From positions 217,341-281,340 of the forward strand of contig UCIT01000017.1 of the NCBI GenBank assembly GCA_900472625.1: a stretch of 64,000 bases of DNA, read 5' to 3'. The DNA is from Hyphomicrobiales bacterium. Lineage in GTDB: Bacteria; Pseudomonadota; Alphaproteobacteria; Rhizobiales; Rhizobiaceae. The position numbers and the translations under genes are program-made. Shown one piece after another: positions 36,396-43,990 of the stretch (the first letter of the stretch is position 1; each line of letters begins with the position of its first letter). The notes under the pieces were generated by a model. That model was given only the letters and a program-made list of their open reading frames with translations, did no database searches and was not told the DNA's origin.

Positions 36396-37565
36396 ATGTC
36401 AGCACCACTTGAGGGCGTCCGCGTGATCGAGCTTGCCCGCATTCTCGCCGGCCCATGGATAGGCCAGACGCTGGCAGACCTCGGCGCGGATGTCATCAAG
36501 ATCGAGAGCCCTGAAGGCGACGATACACGGCGGTGGGGACCACCCTACATCGACGATGGCGAGGAGCAATGGGCGGCGTACTTCCATGCCTGTAACCGCG
36601 GAAAGCGCAGCGTGACGCTCGATCTGGCAACACCGGAAGGCCAGAAGGCGGTCCGGGCGCTTGTCCGCTCTGCAGACGTTCTGATCGAGAATTTCAAAGT
36701 CGGTGGGTTGAAGAAATACGGGCTGGACTATGCCAGCCTCGCCGCTGTCAATCCCCGCCTGATCTACTGCTCCGTCACCGGCTTCGGCCAGACCGGTCCC
36801 TATGCCCAGCGCGCGGGTTACGACTTCATGATCCAAGGAATGTCCGGCATCATGGACCTGACCGGTGAGCCGGATCGCCCGCCGCAAAAGATCGGCGTCG
36901 CCTTCGCGGATATCTTTACCGGCCTTTACGGCGTCGTCGGCATTCAGTCGGCCCTTCTCCAAAGAGCGAGTACCGGTAAGGGACAGCAGATCGATCTCGC
37001 CTTGCTCGACTGCATGGGCGGCGTTCTTGCCAATCAGGCGATGAACTACCTGGCAACCGGCGTCCCGCCGAGGCGCCTTGGCAATGCCCATCCCAATATC
37101 GCGCCCTACCAGGCCGTGAGGGTCGCGAACGGTCACATCATCATCGCCTGCGGCAACGACAACCAGTTTGCCCGGCTCGTTGCGGCGCTTGACCTTGCCG
37201 AACTCGCACTGGATCCGCGTTTTTCGACCAATGGAGTCCGCGTAGCCAACCGGGATTCGCTCACCGCGCTGATCGAAGCGCGGACACAGCAATGGTCCAA
37301 GGATGCTCTTCTGGTTGAACTCGAACGGATCGGTGTTCCTGCAGGGCCGATCAACAGCGTGGCGGAACTCTTCGCCGATGCGCAGTTCACCTCGCGCGGC
37401 ATGCAGATCAACGTGGATGGCGTCCCAGGCATCCGCACTCCCCTAGTGTTCTCGGATGCCGAACTCACCCTGTCGCGACGGTCACCGCGTCTTGGGGAGC
37501 ACAACGACGAGATCCTTGCCGCGCTGGAAAAGAGTGTCGGCGCGGAACAGATCGATGAGACGTAA
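36396..37565 (+). CDS. CaiB/BaiF-type class III CoA-transferase
   Basis: The 389-residue protein has the family pattern EGVRVIELARILAGPWIGQTLADLGADVIKIE at the N-terminus and the catalytic Asp in IDLALLDCMGGVLANQAM near residue 205. VTGFGQTGPY and GNAHPNIAPYQ are also typical. I prefer ATG 36396; another frame start at 36354 would touch the preceding stop codon. It likely activates glutarate (or a related dicarboxylate) with CoA from succinyl-CoA, because it follows the glutaryl-CoA dehydrogenase gene by 42 bp. Confidence 0.88.
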   Translation: MSAPLEGVRVIELARILAGPWIGQTLADLGADVIKIESPEGDDTRRWGPPYIDDGEEQWAAYFHACNRGKRSVTLDLATPEGQKAVRALVRSADVLIENFKVGGLKKYGLDYASLAAVNPRLIYCSVTGFGQTGPYAQRAGYDFMIQGMSGIMDLTGEPDRPPQKIGVAFADIFTGLYGVVGIQSALLQRASTGKGQQIDLALLDCMGGVLANQAMNYLATGVPPRRLGNAHPNIAPYQAVRVANGHIIIACGNDNQFARLVAALDLAELALDPRFSTNGVRVANRDSLTALIEARTQQWSKDALLVELERIGVPAGPINSVAELFADAQFTSRGMQINVDGVPGIRTPLVFSDAELTLSRRSPRLGEHNDEILAALEKSVGAEQIDET

Positions 37566-37770
37566 ACCTTCGCTGCCAAGCCTCGTGGCGCGGGCCAACA
37601 CTGCGGACGCATCACGTTTCTCATGACTTACAACGTGCGACGCCCTCTCGTGCCAACACTGACTTGATCTGGCGTGAAATCTGCGGATAAGTCTTCAGCA
37701 GCAACATGACATCCGCCGCCACGACTATGGCCGGTGATCGTGTTCTCGACAGGAAGAAGGAAATTCAAGC

Positions 37771-38004
37771 ATGGCCACGACACCACGCCGTCCGATCAAT
37801 GCGATGGATGCGGCGGAAGCCTTGTTCAAGCCTGCGAAGAAGGTGGCGCCACCCGCGGTGGAGAGGCCGGCTATTCCCAACACCAAGGAAACGGTGTCGA
37901 TCCGTATCGATACCGATGTGCTGGCCTACTTCCAGGAGGACGGCCCCGGTTGGCAGGAGCGCATCAACGATTGCCTGCGGGCGGCCATGAAGGCGGCAGA
38001 CTAG
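37771..38004 (+). CDS. BrnA-type antitoxin family protein without a visible BrnT partner
   Basis: The 77-residue protein has a disordered basic N-terminus and the BrnA-type C-terminal fold (ETVSIRIDTDVLAYFQEDGPGWQERINDCLRAAMKA, a ribbon-helix-helix-like segment). AAGGAA precedes the ATG. BrnA normally pairs with the RNase toxin BrnT encoded just upstream, but the 205 bp before this gene hold no such reading frame, and neither does the space after it. It may act as a stand-alone DNA-binding protein or as an anti-toxin for a distant locus. Confidence 0.72.
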   Translation: MATTPRRPINAMDAAEALFKPAKKVAPPAVERPAIPNTKETVSIRIDTDVLAYFQEDGPGWQERINDCLRAAMKAAD

Positions 38005-38103
38005 TCGCCGACCCACTCCAAATGCCGCGCGCGCACCCTACGCTTCCATGAGCGATGTGCGCGCTGCAACGTTTGTCCGCCTCATCACGTGAAGGAAATG
38101 GTA

Positions 38104-40398
38104 ATGGCAAAGAAGCGGCCCGAAGGGATCGAGAGCTACACTGCACCGGCCGGCGGGTGGGGAGCGCTGCGCGCCGTCGCAAAGACACTCAGCCATCAGC
38201 AGATTGTCGCGCAAGGCACGACCACGCTTCTGAAGGCCAACCAGCCGGAAGGCTTCGACTGTCCCGGCTGCGCCTGGCCCGACCCCAAGCACACCTCGTC
38301 GTTCGAATTCTGCGAGAACGGCGCGAAGGCGATCACGTGGGAATCGACCGCCAAGCGCGTCGATCCAGACTTCTTCGCGCAGCACACGGTGTCCGAGCTG
38401 TGGGACTGGACCGATCACAATCTCGAGGATCAGGGTCGCCTGACGCACCCGATGATCTACAACGCCGATACGGACCGCTACGAGGTCATCGCTTGGGACG
38501 CCGCCTTCGCCCGCATCGGCGCCGAGTTGAACCTGCTGGACGATCCGCACCAGGCCGAATTCTACACATCCGGCCGCGCCTCGAACGAGGCAGCCTTCCT
38601 ATACCAGCTGCTGGTGCGCGCCTACGGCACCAACAATTTCCCCGACTGTTCCAACATGTGCCACGAGGCAACCAGCGTCGGGCTGCCGAAATCGATCGGT
38701 GTCGGCAAGGGCACGGTGACGCTCGACGACTTCGAACTGACCGATGCCATCTTCAGCTTCGGCCACAATCCCGGCACCAACCATCCGCGCATGATGTCGA
38801 CCCTGCATGAGGCGGCGCGACGCGGCGTGCCGATCATCGTCTTCAATCCGTTGAAGGAGCGGGCGCTGGAGAAGTTCGCCTCGCCGCAGGACCCGATCGA
38901 AATGGTGACCATGTCATCGACTCCGATCGCCTCGGCCTATCACCAGGTCCGCACCGGCGGCGATCTCGCCGCCCTCAAGGGCCTGATGAAAAGTATCTTC
39001 GAGATCGACGAGGCCGATCTTGCATCTGGTGGCGCCGGCGTTCTCGACCGCGATTTCATCCGTGAACACACGATCGGGCTGGAGGCGCTGCGGGAGGATA
39101 TCGACAAGACGAGCTGGGACAACATCATTGCCGTTTCCGGCCTGACCAGGGCTGCGCTCAAAAGCGCCGCGGATGTCTATGTAAGGGCGAAGAACGTCAT
39201 CCTGTGCTACGGGATGGGCATCACCCAGCACAGCAACGGCACCGGCAATGTTCAGCAGCTTGCCAACCTTTTGATGCTGCGCGGAAACATCGGCCGCCCC
39301 GGGGCTGGCATCTGCCCGCTGCGTGGCCATTCCAACGTGCAGGGCGACAGAACGGTCGGCATCACCGAAATCCCGAACAAGGCGCTGATCGATGGCATGG
39401 AAAAGGCGTTCGGATTCCGCCCGACCGATCTGAAAGGCCACAATGCCGTCGAATCGATCGAGGCCATGAACGATGGCACGTCGAAGGCGCTGATCTGTCT
39501 TGGCGGCAATCTGGCCGTTGCCATGTCCGATCCCGACATCACATTCCCCGCCATGCGCAAGCTTGACCTTGCCGTTCACATCGCAACCAAGCTCAATCGC
39601 TCGCATCTGCTGATTGCCAAGACGTCGATCGTCCTGCCCTGCTTTGGCCGCACCGATCTCGACACGCAGGCGACGGGCCCACAGTCCGTGACGGTCGAAG
39701 ACTCCATGTCGATGGTGCACGCCTCTCGCGGCTTCCTCAATCCGCCAAGCGAGATGCTGAAATCCGAACCGGCAATCGTCGCCGGCATCGCCAAGGCGAC
39801 GCTGGGAGATCGCTACGGGATCGACTGGGACGGCATGGTCGCCGACTACGATCTCATCCGCGACAAGATCGAGATCGTGTTTCCCGATTTCAAGGACTTC
39901 AATAAACGTGTGCGGGTTCGCGGCGGCTTCCGTCTTGACGTGGCGGCTTCCGATCGACGCTGGAAGACGGAGAGCGGCAAGGCGACCTTCCTCGTTGCCC
40001 GCGGTCTCGACGAGGATCCGCTGATGAAGAACCCCGACGCACTGGTGCTCACCACGCTGCGCAGCCACGACCAATACAACACCACGATCTACGGCCTCGA
40101 TGACCGCTATCGCGGCGTGTTCGGCCGGCGCGACGTGATCTTCATGAACAAGGACGATCTCGCCAAGCGCGGTCTGGTCGACGGTGCGATTATCGACGTC
40201 GAGTCCCTGCCAACCGCCGGCGGACGCCTGCGCGCGGCGCGTGGTCTGCTGGCCGTCGAATACAACATTCCGCGGGGATCGGTTGCCGGCTATTATCCTG
40301 AGATGAATGCGCTGATCGCGCTGTCGGACTATGACCGTCTCTCCGGCACGCCGGCCTACAAGGGCGTGCCTGTGGTCATCAAGGGTGCGCAGGCCTGA
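38104..40398 (+). CDS. Molybdopterin oxidoreductase, FdhF/YdeP family
   Basis: The 764-residue protein has FDCPGCAWPDP near residue 55 (CxxC but without the full four-Cys Fe-S motif of formate dehydrogenase), NNFPDCSNMCHEAT near 185 with the probable Mo-ligand region, FGHNPGTNHPRMM, and a C-terminal molydopterin dinucleotide-binding domain (LTTLRSHDQYNTTIYGLDDRYRGVFGRR near 670). This is the YdeP-type branch, linked to acid resistance or formate-like oxidation but without a proven substrate. ATG 38104 has AAGGAA upstream. It stands alone: no fdhD or electron-transfer partner is adjacent. Confidence 0.9.
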   Translation: MAKKRPEGIESYTAPAGGWGALRAVAKTLSHQQIVAQGTTTLLKANQPEGFDCPGCAWPDPKHTSSFEFCENGAKAITWESTAKRVDPDFFAQHTVSELWDWTDHNLEDQGRLTHPMIYNADTDRYEVIAWDAAFARIGAELNLLDDPHQAEFYTSGRASNEAAFLYQLLVRAYGTNNFPDCSNMCHEATSVGLPKSIGVGKGTVTLDDFELTDAIFSFGHNPGTNHPRMMSTLHEAARRGVPIIVFNPLKERALEKFASPQDPIEMVTMSSTPIASAYHQVRTGGDLAALKGLMKSIFEIDEADLASGGAGVLDRDFIREHTIGLEALREDIDKTSWDNIIAVSGLTRAALKSAADVYVRAKNVILCYGMGITQHSNGTGNVQQLANLLMLRGNIGRPGAGICPLRGHSNVQGDRTVGITEIPNKALIDGMEKAFGFRPTDLKGHNAVESIEAMNDGTSKALICLGGNLAVAMSDPDITFPAMRKLDLAVHIATKLNRSHLLIAKTSIVLPCFGRTDLDTQATGPQSVTVEDSMSMVHASRGFLNPPSEMLKSEPAIVAGIAKATLGDRYGIDWDGMVADYDLIRDKIEIVFPDFKDFNKRVRVRGGFRLDVAASDRRWKTESGKATFLVARGLDEDPLMKNPDALVLTTLRSHDQYNTTIYGLDDRYRGVFGRRDVIFMNKDDLAKRGLVDGAIIDVESLPTAGGRLRAARGLLAVEYNIPRGSVAGYYPEMNALIALSDYDRLSGTPAYKGVPVVIKGAQA

Positions 40399-40462
40399 TG
40401 GGCCGGTCGCATCGACCGGTGCTGGCGTGTCAGTTTTAGTTTGAAGAAGACATCAAGCAACA

Positions 40463-40496
40463 TGTCCCGGGCCTCGATCATGCGAGGCCCGGGACA
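40463..40496. terminator. Bidirectional hairpin between convergent genes
   Basis: A perfect 14-bp inverted repeat, TGTCCCGGGCCTCG (40463-40476) and CGAGGCCCGGGACA (40483-40496), lies between the YdeP-type gene and the leftward aminotransferase gene. It is stable in both directions. There is no T-run of note. Confidence 0.7.
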
Positions 40497-40501
40497 GTGT
40501 C

Positions 40502-41836
40502 TTAGTGAGCGCGCTTCAGCGCGTCGCCGATGATCGAGACAATCGTCGCGATCTGTTCCTTCTCGATAATCAGCGGCGGCGACAGAGCGATGATATCGCC
40601 GGTCACGCGCACCAGCAGGCCCTTGTCGAAGCAATCGACGAAAACGTCATAGGCGCGCGTGCCGGCTGCACCTTCGCGTGGGGCGAGCTCGATGGCGCCG
40701 ACGAGCCCAAGCGTGCGGATGTCGAGCACATTTGGAAGACCCTTCAGCGAGTGCAACGCATCCTGCCAGGTGTCCGCCAGTCCTGCGCCACGGGTCAGCA
40801 GACCTTCTTCCTCGTAGATCTCAAGTGTCGCAATGCCGGCGGCGCTGGCGACCGGGTGACCGGAATAGGTGTAGCCGTGGAACAGCTCGATCTGGTTTTC
40901 CGGGCCGGTCATCATGGCGTCGTAGATCTTCCGGCTTGCGAACACCGCCCCCATCGGGATCGCACCATTGGTGAGACCCTTGGCCGTCGTTACCAGATCG
41001 GGAACGACCCCAAAGTAATCGGTGGCGAACGGGGTGCCGAGGCGGCCAAAGCCGGTGATGACTTCGTCGAAGATCAGCAGGATGCCATGCTTGTCGGCAA
41101 TGGCGCGCAGGCGCTCGAGATATCCCTTCGGCGGCAGGATGACGCCCGCAGAACCGGACATCGGCTCGACGATAACGGCAGCGATCGTCTCCGCGCCGTG
41201 CAGACCAACCAGCCGCTCGAGGTCGTCGGCCAGTTCGGCGCCGTGCTGCGGCAGACCCTTGGTGAAGGCGTTGCGTTCCACATCCAGCGTATGACGCATG
41301 TGATCGGCCGGAATCTGCGGGAAGACGCGGCGGTTGTTGACGAGGCCGCCGACGGAGATGCCGCCGAAGCCAACGCCGTGATAGCCCTTTTCACGGCCGA
41401 TGATGCGGCTGCGGGTGCCCTGCCCGATGGCACGCTGATAGGCGATGGCGATCTTCAGCGCGGTATCGACCGATTCCGATCCGGAGCCGGTGAAGAACAC
41501 GCGGTCGAGCTGCGCGGTAACGCCGCCAGGTGCGATCTTGGCAAGCTTCTCGGCAAAATCGAACGCGACGGGGTGGCCCATCTGGAATGTCGGCGCGAAA
41601 TCCATGGTCCGCAGCTGACGCTCGACCGCTTCGGCGATGCGCTTGCGGCCATGTCCGGCGTTGACGCACCAGAGACCAGCGGTGCCGTCCAGCACCTGCT
41701 TGCCGTCCACATCGGTGTAATACATGCCTTCCGCGGCCGCCAGCAATCTGGGCTTGGCCTTGAACTGCCGGTTGGCCGTGAACGGCATCCAGAAATTGTC
41801 GAGCGAAGGGCTGTTGGCTTTGCTGATCTGATCCAT
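40502..41836 (-). CDS. Omega-amino acid (beta-alanine):pyruvate aminotransferase, class III
   Basis: The start is ATG 41836 (MDQISKANSPSLDNFW), with CGGAGAA upstream; the longer frame to 41893 would run into the control region. The 444-residue enzyme has FWMPFTANRQFKAKPRLLAAAEG at the N-terminus, FFTGSGSESVDTALK, FDEVITGFGRLG and the Schiff-base Lys in TTAKGLTNGAIPMGAV near residue 285. This closely follows the pattern of Pseudomonas beta-alanine:pyruvate aminotransferase. It would deaminate beta-alanine or a longer omega-amino acid. It is divergent from an XRE-cupin regulator. Confidence 0.9.
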   Translation of the reverse strand: MDQISKANSPSLDNFWMPFTANRQFKAKPRLLAAAEGMYYTDVDGKQVLDGTAGLWCVNAGHGRKRIAEAVERQLRTMDFAPTFQMGHPVAFDFAEKLAKIAPGGVTAQLDRVFFTGSGSESVDTALKIAIAYQRAIGQGTRSRIIGREKGYHGVGFGGISVGGLVNNRRVFPQIPADHMRHTLDVERNAFTKGLPQHGAELADDLERLVGLHGAETIAAVIVEPMSGSAGVILPPKGYLERLRAIADKHGILLIFDEVITGFGRLGTPFATDYFGVVPDLVTTAKGLTNGAIPMGAVFASRKIYDAMMTGPENQIELFHGYTYSGHPVASAAGIATLEIYEEEGLLTRGAGLADTWQDALHSLKGLPNVLDIRTLGLVGAIELAPREGAAGTRAYDVFVDCFDKGLLVRVTGDIIALSPPLIIEKEQIATIVSIIGDALKRAH

Positions 41837-41986
41837 GCTGTTTCTCCGAAGTGGCGATGATACCTGCATCGGCCATTTGAGATTGCCGAACAAGTCCTTT
41901 TCTGGATATTTTCAAACCGTTGAAATCGTTGGCCACGATGAGGACGAGTTGCTATATTTCGAACAATCTGAACATCGGAAAACACC
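41837..41986. promoter_or_regulatory. Control region with palindromic operator TTTCAAACCGTTGAAA
   Basis: A 16-bp sequence at 41910-41925 is palindromic in its six outer bases on each side (TTTCAA-ACCG-TTGAAA). A close copy lies before the M24 gene (TTTCAAACGGTTGA, 42587-42600), and a weaker inverted one just after the regulator gene (42535-42548). The two good copies match at 13 of 14 positions. They are strong candidates for XRE-cupin regulator sites. Confidence 0.6.
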
Positions 41987-42535
41987 ATGTCCGTCGACAT
42001 CGGCCAACGCCTTCGCCATCTGCGCCTGCTGAACAACCTTTCTCAGCGCGAACTTGCCAAGCGCGCAGGCGTGACGAACTCCACCATATCATTGATCGAG
42101 TCCAATTCCTCCAACCCATCCGTGGGGGCGCTGAAGCGGATTCTCGACGGTATTCCAATCGGTCTGGCCGAATTTTTCGCCTTTGAGCCGCAGAAATCCC
42201 GAAAGCCGTTTTATGCCGCCGACGAACTGGTCGAGATCGGCAAGGGTCCGATCTCCTACCGCCAGATCGGCGAAAGTCTGTTTGGCCGCCAGCTGCAGAT
42301 TCTGAAAGAATGCTACCAGCCGGGCGCCGATACCGGGAAGGTGTTGCTCGTCCATGATGGCGAGGAGGGCGGCATCGTTCTGTCGGGTCGGCTAGAGGTG
42401 ACCGTGGATGACGAGCGCCGGATTCTCGGACCGGGCGATGCCTATTATTTCGAGAGCCGGCGCCCCCATCGCTTTCGCTGCGTCGGGCCGGTGCCATGCG
42501 AACTGATCAGCGCGTGCACCCCGCCGACCTTTTGA
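41987..42535 (+). CDS. XRE family regulator with cupin domain (PuuR-like)
   Basis: The 182-residue protein joins an N-terminal HTH (about 5-65; LRHLRLLNNLSQRELAKRAGVTNSTISLIES) to a C-terminal cupin sensor (about 105-175; LLVHDGEEGGIVLSGRLEVTVDDERRILGPGDAYYFESRRPHRFRC, family pattern). This architecture is that of PuuR-like repressors of putrescine and amine use. It sits divergently to an omega-amino acid aminotransferase gene, and a candidate operator appears there and before the M24 peptidase gene, so it probably represses both in the absence of an amine inducer. Confidence 0.9.
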   Translation: MSVDIGQRLRHLRLLNNLSQRELAKRAGVTNSTISLIESNSSNPSVGALKRILDGIPIGLAEFFAFEPQKSRKPFYAADELVEIGKGPISYRQIGESLFGRQLQILKECYQPGADTGKVLLVHDGEEGGIVLSGRLEVTVDDERRILGPGDAYYFESRRPHRFRCVGPVPCELISACTPPTF

Positions 42536-42586
42536 TAACTGTTTAAAACTCGCAATTCGATCGGCGCCACTGTCTTTGCGCGCGCT

Positions 42587-42601
42587 TTTCAAACGGTTGA
42601 C
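42587..42601 (+). promoter_or_regulatory. Second XRE-cupin operator, overlapping a -35 box
   Basis: TTTCAAACGGTTGAC at 42587-42601 matches the palindrome in the divergent region at 41910. It ends inside TTGACT (42597-42602), a good -35 element, so a bound repressor would block a promoter for the M24 peptidase gene. The -10 is not obvious. Confidence 0.55.
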
Positions 42602-42637
42602 TTGGCTGCATCAAGAGGCCTAGCTGCGCTCATCCAA

Positions 42638-42678
42638 CCCGGGCCTCGACCACTATACGATCGTGATCGAGGCCCGGG
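42638..42678 (+). other. Leader hairpin before the M24 peptidase gene
   Basis: CCCGGGCCTCGA (42638-42649) and TCGAGGCCCGGG (42667-42678) form a perfect 12-bp stem around a 17-base loop. It lies in the presumed leader of the M24 gene, 32 bp before its ATG. The stem shares its 11-base core with the hairpin at 40463-40496. It may act as a leader structure or a terminator after the regulator gene. Confidence 0.55.
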
Positions 42679-42710
42679 CAGATCGAAATTTCATGCCAAG
42701 AGGAAACATC

Positions 42711-43853
42711 ATGTCGGCCACCGCCCGCCCTGCCCCGATTACCGACACCGAACGTCGCCAGCGCCTTGCCACCTTGCGCGCGGCCATGCGTGGCGCAAAT
42801 CTGCAGGCCGTGCTCCTGGGATCGACGGAGAGCCTTCGCTACTTCACCGGCCTGGTCTGGCACCAGAGCGAGCGCCTCGTCGGCGCGCTGATCACGGCGG
42901 ACGACCTGTTCTACATCGTACCCGGGTTCGAGCGCAGCCGCGTCGACAGCCTGCCGAAGCTCGACGGCACCATCGTCACATGGGAAGAGGATGAAAACAG
43001 CGCGGAGACGGTCGCGGCTCTTATCTCGCCCGCCGACCGGGTCGCACTCGACGACGCGCTGCCGCTGTTCGTCTATCATGCGCTTGCCCGCACCATCGGC
43101 GCCGAGCGGCTCGTCGATGGCGCGCGATTGATCCGTGACATTCGCCTGCGCAAGTCGCAGGCCGAAATCGACATCATCCAGTACGCGATGAACCTGACGC
43201 TTGAGGTGCATCGCCGCGCGCACGCCTTCATCAAGCCGGGCGTGCTGGCATCGGATGTGGTCCGCTACATTGACGAACAGCATCGGTCACTCGGAGCGGC
43301 AGGTGGTTCCAGCTTCTGCATCGTCTCCTTCGGCGAGGCGTCGTCGCTGCCGCATGGCGCCGACGGGGAACAGATCTACGCGGCCGGCGACGTCGTTCTC
43401 GTCGATACCGGCTGCCGGATCGATGGATACCATTCGGACCTGACCCGCACCTATGTGCTGGAAGAACCGACCGCCGATTTCGCCCGCGCCTGGGCAATCG
43501 AACGCGAAGCGCAGCAGGCGGTTTTCGACGCTGCGACGATCGGCGCGACTTGCGCTAGCCTCGACGATGCCGCCCGCGCCACCCTCACCCGCCACGGGCT
43601 CGGTCCGGACTACGCGCTGCCCGGCCTGCCACACCGGGCAGGTCATGGCCTTGGCCTCGAAATTCACGAGGAGCCCTACATCGTGCGCGGCAACCAGATC
43701 CTGCTTGCCGCCGGCATGTGCTTCTCCAACGAACCGATGATCGTCTTCCCCGGTCGCTACGGCATTCGGCTGGAGGACCACATCTACATGACTGAGGCAG
43801 GCGCCGAATGGTTCACGCACCCGGGCAAGAGCCCCACTGAACCGTTCGCCTGA
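42711..43853 (+). CDS. M24 family metallopeptidase (aminopeptidase P / creatinase-like)
   Basis: I chose ATG 42711 because AAGAGGAAAC precedes it; starts at 42663 or 42693 would overlap the leader hairpin or lack a site. The 380-residue protein has an N-terminal creatinase-like domain (about 15-150) and a pita-bread C-terminal domain with the two-metal ligands: D-x-(10)-D in DTGCRIDGYHSD, His in HRAGHGLGLEIHEEP, and Glu in SNEPMIV and RLEDHIY. It probably cleaves X-Pro peptides, or acts on another amide since creatinases share the fold. The shared operator suggests control by the XRE-cupin protein. Confidence 0.9.
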   Translation: MSATARPAPITDTERRQRLATLRAAMRGANLQAVLLGSTESLRYFTGLVWHQSERLVGALITADDLFYIVPGFERSRVDSLPKLDGTIVTWEEDENSAETVAALISPADRVALDDALPLFVYHALARTIGAERLVDGARLIRDIRLRKSQAEIDIIQYAMNLTLEVHRRAHAFIKPGVLASDVVRYIDEQHRSLGAAGGSSFCIVSFGEASSLPHGADGEQIYAAGDVVLVDTGCRIDGYHSDLTRTYVLEEPTADFARAWAIEREAQQAVFDAATIGATCASLDDAARATLTRHGLGPDYALPGLPHRAGHGLGLEIHEEPYIVRGNQILLAAGMCFSNEPMIVFPGRYGIRLEDHIYMTEAGAEWFTHPGKSPTEPFA

Positions 43854-43877
43854 ACCGCTCTTACGAGACGTGCCAAG

Positions 43878-43905
43878 AGGCCGCTGTTTCCGCAGCGGCC
43901 TTTTT
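43878..43905 (+). terminator. Rho-independent terminator of the M24 peptidase gene
   Basis: AGGCCGCTG (43878-43886) pairs with CAGCGGCCT (43893-43901) and is followed by TTTTTC. Confidence 0.9.
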
Positions 43906-43990
43906 CTTTCGGGCACGGATCGTTCAGAAATCGCTTTCACAACGGATATTTGCTGATAATCCTTTGCACGCGAGGAATGAGGGAGGAGTC

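Noticed and set aside
37566..37770. A possible brnT toxin before the BrnA-like gene
   Set aside because: No frame of suitable length or with BrnT pattern was found on either strand of this gap.
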